DNA of 64,000 nucleotides from Sipunculus nudus (lineage: Eukaryota > Annelida > Sipuncula > Golfingiida > Sipunculidae), in NCBI GenBank assembly GCA_026874595.1, contig CM049317.1:11006382-11070381 (forward strand), given 5' to 3'. This document shows, piece by piece, positions 48,854-61,790 of the stretch. Every line of letters begins with the position of its first letter. Position 1 is the first letter of the stretch. The position numbers were made by a program, and so were the translations under genes. Below the pieces are notes generated by a model that ran no database searches, had not been told where the DNA came from, and was given only the letters and a program-made list of their open reading frames with translations.

Positions 48854-51649
48854 AGTGTATTATACATGAATAATGTAACTCCAAACCTAGTTTCAAGTAT
48901 TTATTGAAGTAGGCAAGGTTTCCTAATTTTTGCACTGATCAGTACGGAAGAAGAAAAACACATACACCTGCTATAGGCCACCACATTCTGTAATAACAAC
49001 AGGATGATACATTCCTCATCCTGTCTAGATCCATTAAGTTCTAGATAATGAACAAATTATTAGTATTTTATTGTCTTAGTGGTGACATTTTCTTCATCTA
49101 CAAGTCTGATGTAACATCACATCACAAATCTGTTAGAACCATAAATCACCAGACATTACCTTTAACTGACAATAAATTACTGACTGACATCTCTCCATAA
49201 GCCAGACAAGAACTTTTGGCAGGGCTTTTTTTTTATAGGTCCATGGTTTATTGGTGGCAATATATATTGAACAAGGATAAAGGTCCACAGCCATACAATG
49301 AGCATATTTTACTATTAAGTCTTTTTGGGTTTCAGGTTTTCTATGCGAGAGATAATCCAGAAGTCAGGAGACATATAATACCCAGTCAATCAGTCATATG
49401 AGTGAGTCTTGGGAGCTCAGTCAAAACATCACAATTTAGCAGTAGAGGCTTTTGGCGTAGTTCACACTGAGAATCTACTGCATCACAAACTGACATCACT
49501 CAGCCAAGTCTGAAGTTTACCACAGGACAATTTTTTTATATATATAAATTTATATGTTGTATATTTTGTGGATACAGTAAAACAAACCCATCTGTTCCTC
49601 CACCTGTATATACAACTCACACTAAGAAAATAAATATAATTTATTTACAAAAAGAGCGCCCTATAATTACAACCACCTGAATGCCAGATTCTAAAACTGA
49701 GTAATCTGTACTGACGCCATATTACACCTCCGGGACAACACTCCCACACACATACACAGCTGCCTAGTTCATTTATCTGCCGGAGCCTACACAGACATCT
49801 AAATGTCTGAAAATAGACACAAGAACACTCTATGTATCAAATAAGCAGACAAGGTAATGATGCCACAGATAATGTATTGTCTGGCAGGTCTACTCAATTC
49901 CTGTCTGGCATCTGCATGGAAAATGTATCAGGCTCTGAAGGGAGAGTGGAAGAGCACCAGACAACACAAGGTCTGCTCCCCGCATTCTTTCAGGAGAGTT
50001 GTTGTTGCTACTGATGGAGGTTACTGCACTCTCCTAGCAATGAAGTAAAATATTTATGTTCTCCATTTTATTGATTTGTCTGACTTCATATGGGTCAAAA
50101 CAGAGACCTGTACGATATTTACGAGGTATTGAGGTTCACAGTTCAGAAGAAAAGAGCACAGGAATGAGAGGAGAAAATAGAAAAGTGATCTGAAGATCAC
50201 ATACCCCTGTCAAGCAAGGCACAACAATATTACTCAATACTGGACCCATATTTTCATCAGGGTCAGCATTAAAATCAGAGTCAGTGAAAGAGTAGCCACA
50301 GACTTGGTAGTGTGAAGATGTGAAGATCTTACACTGCTCTGCCCTGTCCTGACCAATGACTGAAGAGAAATTGCCTGTTTCACACTTGGTCAGCCCTAAA
50401 TACCTGGTTTGCATTAGTCTATACCCCTTAGCAATGTGTCAGCTTTCCTGGTGGTGATACACAGAAAGCAGAGGTTATGTGGAGAGAATTCTAAAGTGAA
50501 TGTAATTTGACCACTGAATAAAGAGTGTTACATATACAAGGAGACAGATGCATATTTCAATCTCTTTTGTCAATTCTATAGGAAGGTAAGCTTTTAAACA
50601 TTACCTTCAGATGGACTAAGTGGCTGTCCCAAGGGACTGGTTAATTATTCCTCAAAGACATGCATTTTCAGGGATCCATCAGGGATCATTATCTCTTGGA
50701 GTCGTTAGCCTTGTACACATTTCCCAAAGTAAATTCTTCAGATTGGTTCAGGGAACTACACCCAGAATGGCAGATGAAGAATTTATTCCCATCGGTGTTT
50801 GTGTAATATGTCTCATCCTGTTTGGAAAATCAATTCCTGGATTACATACTGAAGAAATCTGAAGTGGTTGCACATCTTCTGAGAATCGGCAAAATCTATG
50901 AATATCTTACAGTGGCATGAGCAAGAATGTTAAAGAAATATATGTAACTGTTATGACTGAAATCCAGACAGATTTTAAACAGATCAGTTTATACATTCTG
51001 AAAGACGCTGGCTACAATGTTTTTTCAAGCTGCATATTCATAAGATTTTTTTATCAAATGTTTAGAATAATAACAGATGCCTATTGAAAGCAAAATCAGA
51101 ACACAGATATATTTTATTCATGGATTTATCTTACACCTAAGCTGGATATGGAACCAATTATTTATGTTACCTGCACAGCTCTGCTTAAATATCCAAAGAG
51201 CTCAGTTTGTTAATACATTAAATCTACTAGCTTTGTTTCCCAAAATATCTCAGTCCTTTCATTGTTAAGGTCCAATAATTCTGCCAAAATCATTTAAGTT
51301 AACTTGAACAAAGGCCACCTAAGAATAATTTTTGTGCAGTGTTACAGAAGCTGAAACAACAGTTTTGCAGAAGAAGACTATTGCAGTCCTCAGTGTGAAT
51401 TATGTTTACAAATGGCCACAAGACCACTTCAACTTTCTATGACTCTACCAAAAATCAATGAACCAATATTTTCTTATACAATTGAAGGAAGCCAACCCTA
51501 GAATATTCTTTTGAAAAATAAAAAAAATTCAGCTTGATAGTTACATCATTTAACAATTCATTTTTAAGCTAAAAGATGCAAAAATAAAAGGTTTTACGCT
51601 GTAAAAAAAAGGTTTATTATAACCTCAATTTCAAATATGAAACATGTGT

Positions 51650-52045
51650 CCGACATTTGCACAATACTTGGCGATGCTAGATCCTGTCGCTTCTGATATT
51701 GTAATTTGAGTATGCTTTTCCGCCAAATGATTAAGTTCAGCTTTCTACAACTCTGCCAAATATCACCAAACTGGAACCATTCAAACAAATTTGAGAGAGA
51801 TTGTTCCTCAGATCATTTCTGTGAAATATTGGACAAATATGTCTCGTGACCAACATTTGCATAAAATTTGTTGGTGATAGCTCCAGCTGTTTCTGATATT
51901 GTAATTTGAGTATGCTTTTCCACCAAATGATTAAGTTCAGCTTTCTACAACTCTGCCAAATATCACCAAACTGGAACCATTCAAACAAACTTGAGAGAGA
52001 CTGTTCCTTTGATAATATCTGTAAAATATTGGACAATTTGGCTAA
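51650..52045. repeat. Two-copy 200-bp direct repeat
   Basis: 'ttctgatattgtaatttgag' at about 51692 and 51892. The following ~140 bp are nearly identical ('tatgcttttcc(g/a)ccaaatg', 'aaactggaaccattcaaaca'). The minus-strand open frame over this is a consequence of the repeat. Confidence 0.85.
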
Positions 52046-55000
52046 ATGATTTTGGAGAAGAAGATTTTTAAAGGTTTTCAGCTTTTTCCCTATATAAAAT
52101 CTAAGTAAATGCAGATAGCAAAACATAAACAAAATCTGATAGATTTTTTTTTTATTCCAAATTTTCTGCATAAAATTTGGTGATGATAGTATGGGCTAAT
52201 GTACAGATGACGGACAACAGACAATGCCACACCATCGCACAAGCTAACAGGTAGCTGAATAAAAAGAGTTTAACAATTAGCATTATTTTCAGTAAATCTT
52301 CCAAAAAAAAGATCGACTCTTTCAAGAAAACAGTGATTTGGCAGGCTCAAAAAACTCTGATATTGTGTTGTATAAGTTATCATCTGAAATGAGTGATATA
52401 TTGTGATATAGTATTGCCAGGCATAACCTTAACTTGACTGAGGCCAATATTTTATGAGGAATACAGACTCTGAACGGCAAATATTTAGAACAATAGTGAC
52501 AGGTGAACACTGAGGATACTTTATTAGGCAGGAATACATCCATGAATTGTGTAAACTGACAATAACCAGACGCACTTGCCCTTTACATAAATTACCCAAA
52601 ATTCCTGCTGCACACTACATACACAAGCCGAGAGGTCAGTTGCCTCACTGGCAGCAAGTGCTTGTTTCCCTGGGGTCGTAAATCCACAGAAGCCCTCATC
52701 ATTGCGTCTCCTCCAAAAAAGTACTTCAGTCATATTTAATAAGCATATCCACCTCCCCGCATGAACCTGCTTGTACTCTGTAAAATCAATACACGTCACT
52801 GCCAGGCTCCTATCCAGCCTCCTGGCTTCTGCAGCATTCCTTCTAAACTGGTGCTTTTCTGTACTTTGTTCCATCCCTCATAAAAATTGAGTCTCCCAGG
52901 TCATGGTTTGTGTTATTTTTTTCTTACGTGGGCATGTTTTGCACATTGTTTGTTGTACTTTGGTCCTACAAGTTATGACAGTCGAGGCAACAGCCTGTCA
53001 GCCTGTGCCCTGGGGATGCTTGGTACCTTTGTATATATCTAACTTCAGACAGTTCTACATATAATTTAAAAACTGAGCATTGTCTGGAAGATTATTTCCA
53101 TCCTCCCTTCTTACCTTCAATTTTCAATGTGTCTATCATCATCTTATGACCAGTTATAATTTGAAAATTTGAAAAGAGTGATGTATGGAATAATTCAACC
53201 TACACCAAGTAAGGTATTGGTTCCAGTTGAGTCTGTGTGTGTGTGTGTGAGGGTGTGTGTGTGCGTTCAGGTCCAAGTGTTATCAAGAATTATCACTACC
53301 CACAGCAGCTGGGTTTCAGGAAACATTTCTTAAATTCTTATTATATATACCAGAAAAACACTAGAATTTGTCTTAAAGATTGTATTACACATTCAAATTT
53401 CTGCCTTCCATTTTGTCTGTGGCACATTTTTAATGTCCTATTTATGTCCATGGGAAGTTCCTCCGCAGCAATCTAAGAAAACCAATGAAGTGCGCTTCAG
53501 GGCTAAGTTCAGCAACTAAAGTATTTCCATACTGGACCACAGACTACACTGGTACATGTATGCACAATTTTTACTTATAATGCAGTATACCAGTAACCAT
53601 AAATTTCCACATCTTGATTTTCTTTATTTCAATAGGTCTTTCTTCTCAAACCATTCATAAATCTATGTAAGGACAATCTCTACTTGACCTGGACCAGGAC
53701 TGGTAATGCAGGGAACCTTGATTCAAATTTAGTATTGCGACAATTGCCATGGCCTCAGATTCAACCTTGATTTATAAAAACCCAGTTTACCAGCATCAAA
53801 TATACACTTTTTAGTTGTGTTTATTCCATTTGCTTCAAAAATGGAGTCATGTTGACCTACTTGTACTATGCTAGATATAATTTAGTCTACTGATTTGAAA
53901 TTTCTAGTTCTGACAGTAAGAAAACATACCCTGATAATGGACAATCTTTACACAAAGTCCTATTACAACATCGTAGCAAGACTGACAGGCAACTGACGTC
54001 AAAACCTAGAATCTCTTATATCAGTCCTGAAGAGCAAGACTTGCTGGGCCAGTTAGTGATGGGCGATGATCGATTATAATGGATGGGTGGGTTGGTCAGT
54101 GCCATAATCGATAAAAAATTTGCAAATTACATACAGGTTTTGTGATAAGGAAATGTATGCTTTCATTTCAGTCATATGAGCAAACTTTTGAAAATTCTGT
54201 ATTTACTAATAATATCATACCCAGGGTTACTTCACATTCACCTAGGCTATAGAATTATTATACATATTAGCAAACATGTATGTCTGTTTATCAACTGGAC
54301 AATGTACAGATCTGTATATGGTAAGAAGTTTCAATTCTTACCCATGATTAATCATGATATTACAACCAATTCCGAACATTACTCCAGTCACTTTTTACTA
54401 AGAGCTCTTAGATCATGCCTCTTCTCCTGGCGTGTTCCAATTTCCTGTACAAACATTACATACCACCTAAAACATTCACAGGAAGAGTAAACATTAATTA
54501 TCTCTATGTATCAATCATAACATTAAATATTTAACTTTGCTGTCCCGAATTAAAGTCTCTAGGATCAAATTCTTTATTGCATTTTAGATTTCTGACTGCA
54601 GCACATTGCATCGTTATGTTTGCATCAGTCACTGGTGGAATGATGTCAGGCTTGACACTGCTAAAGTCATGATCAATAATAGCAGTGGTGGAGCATTGGC
54701 CATTCCTTATGAAATCTCCCCCCCCCCCCCCCCCCTGAATGGCGAACCTAACATTTTCATGTTTTATATAACAACACTACTTATATCACCACGACAAGTA
54801 CACATTGGTTAAGAATGAAAACCCTGGTGGCAGGGTTCCTTTTCAGTTTAGGACCATCTTTTTTTCATTTTCTATCATGTTTTTGTATCCTGTTTTCATC
54901 CAGGTCTAGTGTATACCTAGATGCTGGGTCTTAATAATGAAGAACATCCCCTAATGGTGCACCTGTAGCTGTGAGTGATACACAGCGGTAGGGGCACAGC

Positions 55001-55090
55001 CTTCTCAACATGACTGCAGAGCCCTCAGCTTAGGTGAGGGCTGACTGTGAAAAATCTAACTCTGCTGAGCTCCCACCTCCTGGCTTTGAG

Positions 55091-57402
55091 CCTGTACTCT
55101 ACCACTAGACTACAGAATCCAGTATACAACTGCACCTTAAAGAGTCCAGCATCCTATCCATTGGACTGAACAAGTAACAAACTAATAGACTTGGTTCGTG
55201 TGGTATCATATGTATTACTCTACCACTAGACTACAGAATCCAGTATACAACTGCACCTTAAAGAGTCCAGCATCCTATCCATTGGACTAAATAAGTACCA
55301 AACTAGACTTGGTTCATGTGGTATCATATGTATTACTCTACCACTAGACTACAGAATCCAGTATACAACTGCACCTTAAAGAGTCCAGCATCCTATCCAT
55401 TGGACTGAACAAGTACCAAACTAATAGACTTGGTTCGTGTGGTATCATATGTATTACTCTACCACTAGACTACAGAATCCAGTATACAACTGCACCTTAA
55501 AGAGTCCAGCATCCTATCCATTGGACTGAACAAGTACCAAACTAGACTTGGTTCATGTGGTATCATATGTATTACTCTACCACTAGACTACAGAATCCAG
55601 TATACAACTGCACCTTAAAGAGTCCAGCATCCTATCCATTGGACTGAACAAGTACCAAACTAGACTTGGTTCGTGTGGTATCATAATGTATTTCTCTACC
55701 ACTAGACTACAGAATCCAGTATACAACTGCACCTTAAAGAGTCCAGCATCCTATCCATTGGACTGAACAAGTACCAAACTAATAGACTTGGTTCGTGTGG
55801 TATCATATGTATTATTCTACCACTAGACTACAGAATCCAGTATACAACTGCACCTTAAAGAATCCAGCATCCTATCCATTGGACTGAACAAGTACCAAAC
55901 TAATAGACTTGGTTCGTGTGGTATCATATGTATTACTCTACCACTAGACTACAGAATCCAGTATACAACTGCACCTTAAAGAGTCCAGCATCCTATCCAT
56001 TGGACTAAATAAGTACCAAACTAGACTTGGTTCATGTGGTATCATATGTATTACTCTACCACTAGACTACAGAATCCAGTATACAACTGCACCTTAAAGA
56101 GTCCAGCATCCTATCCATTGGACTAAATAAGTACCAAACTAATAGACTTGGTTCGTGTGGTATCATAATGTATTACTCTACCACTAGACTACAGAATCCA
56201 GTATACAACTGCACCTTAAAGAGTCCAGCATCCTATCCATTGGACTGAACAAGTACCAAACTAGACTTGGTTCATGTGGTATCATATGTATTACTCTACC
56301 ACTAGACTACAGAATCCAGTATACAACTGCACCTTAAAGAATCCAGCATCCTATCCATTGGACTGAACAAGTACCAAACTAATAGACTTGGTTCGTGTGG
56401 TATCATATGTATTACTCTACCACTAGACTACAGAATCCAGTATACAACTGCACCTTAAAGAGTCCAGCATCCTATCCATTGGACTAAATAAGTACCAAAC
56501 TAGACTTGGTTCATGTGGTATCATATGTATTACTCTACCACTAGACTACAGAATCCAGTATACAACTGCACCTTAAAGAGTCCAGCATCCTATCCATTGG
56601 ACTAAATAAGTACCAAACTAATAGACTTGGTTCGTGTGGTATCATAATGTATTACTCTACCACTAGACTACAGAATCCAGTATACAACTGCACCTTAAAG
56701 AGTCCAGCATCCTATCCATTGGACTGAACAAGTACCAAACTAATAGACTTGGTTCGTGTGGTATCATATGTATTACTCTACCACTAGACTACAGAATCCA
56801 GTATACAACTGCACCTTAAAGAATCCAGCATCCTATCCATTGGACTGAACAAGTACCAAACTAATAGACTTGGTTCGTGTGGTATCATATGTATTACTCT
56901 ACCACTAGACTACAGAATCCAGTATACAACTGCACCTTAAAGAATCCAGCATCCTATCCATTGGACTGAACAAGTACCAAACTAATAGACTTGGTTCGTG
57001 TGGTATCATATGTATTACTCTACCACTAGCCTACAGAATCCAGTATACAACTGCACCTTAAAGAGTCCAGCATCCTATCCATTGGACTAAATAAGTACCA
57101 AACTAGACTTGGTTCATGTGGTATCATATGTATTACTCTACCACTAGACTACAGAATCCAGTATACAACTGCACCTTAAAGAGTCCAGCATTCTATCCAT
57201 TGGACTGAACAAGTACCAAACTAATAGACTTGGTTCGTGTGGTATCATATGTATTACTCTACCACTAGACTACAGAATCCAGTATACAACTGCACCTTAA
57301 AGAGTCCAGCATCCTATCCATTGGACTGAACAAGTACCAAACTAATAGACTTGGTTCGTGTGGTATCATATGTATTACTCTACCACTAGACTACAGAATC
57401 CT
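55091..57402. repeat. Satellite array 1: ~120-bp unit, about 19 copies
   Basis: 'accactagac' (one copy 'accactagcc') recurs 20 times from 55101 to 57382, at spacings of 118, 119, 121 or 122 bp. Units fall into types with linked variants: 'actaatagactt' with 'gttcgtgtgg', versus 'actagactt', usually with 'gttcatgtgg'. 'actgaacaag' versus 'actaaataag' also varies. On the minus strand each unit carries TAGTCTAGTGGTAGAG and CCAATGGATAGGATGCTGGA, both resembling tRNA D-arm/A-box sequences. The left flank (55020-55110) extends this tRNA-like sequence, suggesting a SINE ancestor. Confidence 0.95.
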
Positions 57403-57660
57403 GGATAAACCAGCATGATAAGTGCCAGGAAGAATGTCCTGTTATCTGTTTAACTCAGTTGTAAGAGTTCAGGTCAATCATAACATCAATCAACAAGAGA
57501 TACATGAAAAGAACCATATGTGCATTTAGATGATTTCTAAATTCAATATACCTATCCCTTCTTGTACTCAAGACATTGATTAAACACAGCAAAACTGAGA
57601 AACATAACCTCCATGTAATAGATCTTCATTGTTTGGAGGTGAAGAAGGTAAAGCTAAGAT

Positions 57661-60300
57661 TCAGCGGAAAGTGTGAATGCATGATGTGGAATCCAGCATG
57701 CGGAAAGTGTGAATGCGTGATGCGGAATCCAGCATGCGGAAAGTGTGAATGTGTGATGTGGAATCCAGCATGCGGAAAGTGTGAATGTGTGATATGGAAT
57801 CCAGCATGCGGAAAGTGTGAATGTGTGATGTGGAATCCAGCATGCGGAAAGTGTGAATGTGTGATATGGAATCCAGCATGCGGAAAGTGTGAAAGTGTGA
57901 TGTGGAATCCAGCATGAGGAAAGTGTGAATGTGTGATGTGGAATCCAGCATGAGGAAAGTGTGAATGTGTGATGTGGAATCCAGCATGCGGAAAGTGTGA
58001 ATGTGTGATATGGAATCCAGCATGCGGAAAGTGTGAAAGTGTGATGTGGAATCCAGCATGCGGAAAGTGTGAATGTGTGATGTGGAATCCAGCATGCGGA
58101 AAGTGTGAATGTGTGATGTGGAATCCAGCATGCGGAAAGTGTGAATGTGTGATTTGGAATCCAGCATGCGGAAAGTGTGAATGTGTGATGTGGAACCCAG
58201 CATGAGGAAAGTGTGAATGTGTGATGTGGAATCCAGCATGAGGAAAGTGTGAATGTGTGATGTGAAATCCAGCATGCGGAAAGTGTGAATGTGTGATATG
58301 GAATCCAGCATGAGGAAAGTGTGAATGTGTGATGTGGAATCCAGCATGCGGAAAGTGTGAATGTGTGATATGGAATCCAGCATGAGGAAAGTGTGAATGT
58401 GTGATGTGGAATCCAGCATGCAGAAAGTGTGAATGTGTGATGTGGAATCCAGCATGCGGAAAGTGTGAATGTGTGATTTGGAATCCAGCATGCGGAAAGT
58501 GTGAATGTGTGATGTGGAATCCAGCATGCGGAAAGTGTGAATGTGTGATTTGGAATCCAGCATGCAGAAAGTGTGAATGTGTGATGTGGAATCCAGCATG
58601 CGGAAAGTGTGAATGTGTGATTTGGAATCCAGCATGCAGAAAGTGTGAATGTGTGATGTGGAATCCAGCATGCGGAAAGTGTGAAAGTGTGATGTGGAAT
58701 CCAGCATGCGGAAAGTGTGAATGTGTGATGTGGAATCCAGCATGCGGAAAGTGTGAATGTGTGATGTGGAATCCAGCATGCGGAAAGTGTGAATGTGTGA
58801 TTTGGAATCCAGCATGCGGAAAGTGTGAATGTGTGATGTGGAATCCAGCATGAGGAAAGTGTGAATGTGTGATGTGGAATCCAGCATGAGGAAAGTGTGA
58901 ATGTGTGATGTGGAATCCAGCATGCGGAAAGTGTGAATGTGTGATATGGAATCCAGCATGAGGAAAGTGTGAATGTGTGATGTGGAATCCAGCATGCGGA
59001 AAGTGTGAATGTGTGATATGGAATCCAGCATGCGGAAAGTGTGAATGTGTGATATGGAATCCAGCATGCGGAAAGTGTGAATGTGTGATGTGGAATCCAG
59101 CATGCGGAAAGTGTGAATGTGTGATTTGGAATCCAGCATGCGGAAAGTGTGAATGTGTGATGTGGAATCCAGCATGAGGAAAGTGTGAATGTGTGATGTG
59201 GAATCCAGCATGCAGAAAGTGTGAATGTGTGATATGGAATCCAGCATGAGGAAAGTGTGAATGTGTGATGTGGAATCCAGCATGCAGAAAGTGTGAATGT
59301 GTGATATGGAATCCAGCATGAGGAAAGTGTGAATGTGTGATGTGGAATCCAGCATGCGGAAAGTGTGAATGTGTGATATGGAATCCAGCATGCGGAAAGT
59401 GTGAAAGTGTGATGTGGAATCCAGCATGAGGAAAGTGTGAATGTGTGATGTGGAATCCAGCATGCAGAAAGTGTGAATGTGTGATATGGAATCCAGCATG
59501 AGGAAAGTGTGAATGTGTGATGTGGAATCCAGCATGCGGAAAGTGTGAATGTGTGATATGGAATCCAGCATGCGGAAAGTGTGAAAGTGTGATGTGGAAT
59601 CCAGCATGCGGAAAGTGTGAATGTGTGATGTGGAATCCAGCATGCGGAAAGTGTGAATGTGTGATTTGGAATCCAGCATGCGGAAAGTGTGAATGTGTGA
59701 TGTGGAATCCAGCATGCGGAAAGTGTGAATGTGTGATGTGGAATCCAGCATGCGGAAAGTGTGAATGTGTGATGTGGAATCCAGCATGCGGAAAGTGTGA
59801 ATGTGTGATGTAGAATCCAGCATGCGGAAAGTGTGAATGTGTGATGTGGAATCCAGCATGCGGAAAGTGTGAATGTGTGATGCTGAATCCAGCATGCAGA
59901 AAGTGTGAATGTGTGATGTGGAATCCAGCATGCGGAAAGTGTGAATGTGTAATGTGGAATCCAGCATGCGGAAAGTGTGAATGTGTGATGTGGAATCCAG
60001 CATGCGGAAAGTGTGAATGTGTGATGTGGAATCCAGCATGCGGAAAGTGTGAATGTGTGATTTGGAATCCAGCATGCGGAAAGTGTGAATGTGTGATGTG
60101 GAATCCAGCATGAGGAAAGTGTGAATGTGTGATGTGGAATCCAGCATGAGGAAAGTGTGAATGTGTGATGTGGAATCCAGCATGCGGAAAGTGTGAATGT
60201 GTGATGTGGAATCCAGCATGCGGAAAGTGTGAATGCGTGATGCGGAATCCAGCATGCGGAAAGTGTGAATTTGTGATGTGGAATCCAGCATGCAGAATGC
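57661..60300. repeat. Satellite array 2: 36-bp minisatellite, 72 units
   Basis: 'gaatccagca' marks units from 57689 to 60281, exactly 72 x 36 bp, so there is no net insertion or deletion across 2.6 kb. The unit is 'gaatccagcatgcggaaagt' + 'gtgaatgtgtgatgtg'. Variation is confined to a few sites: tgcgga/tgagga/tgcaga, gaatgt/gaaagt, gatgtg/gatatg/gatttg. Variant blocks recur in the same order, showing multi-unit duplication. Because 36 is a multiple of three and the minus strand lacks stops, all three minus frames stay open for over 870 codons. I treat these frames as repeat artefacts. Confidence 0.97.
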
Positions 60301-61009
60301 ATGTTGAATAACTTATTTGTACCAGCACGGCAACATGCATGTTTCTATATGTTGCCCCTGGATACCATGCGGAAGTGGCAAGATTTGCTACATGTTGTGA
60401 TTCGTTTTGCTGGACATGCATTCTGCATGCCAGATCTTACTTATTTAGTCAAAAGCAATTTTGTCTGCATCCAGTATTCCACACTGATCACACATTCCAT
60501 ACATAAGGAATCTTAGCTTTAAAATTCACGAGCATTCAAGGGAAAACCATAATACATCAGCTAAATCTCACATGATGATCCCTAATTTCACATAATAATT
60601 TTACTTATTCTGACACAGATTTTTAATGCGTTAAATACACAGTAAATCCTCCAGTGTACTTTGCCCAACAGCAAACAAGTCCTGGTACACTCATTACAAA
60701 AACTGCTGACACAGCAAAAATGCTGCCGTTGCACAACTTAATGACCTTGCATTAACAAATAGCTTTTTTCCAAAATCAAATTTTCCCTGCATTTGGCCTA
60801 TATGCTGACATGATTGCATGCTGAAGGTTTTAGCAGTGACTGAAACAAATGAGGCCATTGCACTATCTTTCTGGCATACTTCCATGGGCTAACATTGAAG
60901 TGAGCCAAATTTGCTCACACTATGATACGTAGCATTGATCTACAAAAACCTTTTACACCAAAGAAAGCCCTTGCAATAACTCTTATCTACATTCTTCATT
61001 GATTATTTT

Positions 61010-61440
61010 AACCACGCAAAGCTCGACATTTAATTTTGAAAGTACTTGCCCAGTAGAGCAAGTTATATCAAGCTTTTCTTGAACTACATGACATTTAACT
61101 TGTCCCACAATAATCAGTGAAAACAACCACAAAAACAAAACATGAGTTCTGCAGGATATTTTGCAACTATAAGCTTGTTCAGATTTATGTCAATAATGAT
61201 TCTCCTTTGAACTGATAAACATACAGATAATTCAAGATTGAAGATTCACAATTTAATTTTATTTCTCTATGAAAGAAAATAGCTTACTGAACTTAAGATA
61301 AGATTCAGGCCTTTAAGTAAAGGTTGATGTTTGACCCTAGGCGAGCAAGCAGGAGCCCACTTTTAGCTGCCCTACCACCATTTTCTAGATCTTTTACTTG
61401 CCCAGGACAAGCAGTTAGCCATTTATGACAAACCCTGATA
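61010..61440. mobile_element. Diverged copy of the TIR element at 61522
   Basis: 'agctcgacatttaattttgaaagtacttgcccagtagagca' near 61020 and 'cttttagctgccctaccacc' followed by 'attttctagatctttt' near 61360 match the body of 61522-61790 in order, with more divergence and a larger interior. Confidence 0.5.
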
Positions 61441-61521
61441 TCCTGGTCATCTGTTTACAAGCATTTTATCAAGATATCCACAAATATGCATATACAAAAC
61501 ACATGGGTTTTATGCCAAAGC

Positions 61522-61790
61522 AGGGCTCGAAATTAACTTTTGAAAGTACTTGCCCAGTCAGGGAAGTAACATCTACCTTTTACTTGCTCTACATGAATTT
61601 TTACTTGCCCTACAAAAGTCATTGATTGTATTTATGAACACAAACATAATTTTAAAGGCTTTTGGATAAAGGTTTATGTTGGACAAACTTGCCCAGTTGG
61701 ACAAGCAGGAGGTGACTTTTAGTTGCCCTCCCACAATTTTCTGGAACTTTCCCTTCCCCATGGCAAGCCTGACTGTTAATTTCGAGTCCT
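61522..61790. mobile_element. TIR element (AGGGCTCGAAATTAAC), hAT-like MITE
   Basis: The left end AGGGCTCGAAATTAAC and right end GTTAATTTCGAGTCCT are inverted repeats with one mismatch. Flanks GCCAAAGC (61514-61521) and GCCAAAGT (61791-61798) form an 8-bp target duplication with one change, typical of hAT transposition. At 269 bp it has no coding capacity. It lies 53 bp from the BMPR2 exon at 61843, just inside the donor side of the intron. Confidence 0.8.

Noticed and set aside
51594-52171. Minus-strand frame of 144 residues
   Set aside because: It spans a 200-bp direct repeat, the sequence is low in protein character, and no splice sites fit BMPR2.
53237-53476. Frame starting in a (GT)n run
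   Set aside because: The GT microsatellite gives the Cys/Val-rich start; the remainder has no coding signal.
57576-60113. Plus-strand Cys-rich repeats (CGKCECVMWNPA) as a secreted or metal-binding protein
   Set aside because: TGA codons interrupt many units, and the frames are fragments of the same satellite.
57626-60421. Three overlapping 876-931 residue open frames as genes
   Set aside because: All three frames are open only because the 36-bp unit has no minus-strand stops. They have repeat-only content, lie in a BMPR2 intron, and show no splice, start or composition evidence beyond the repeat.
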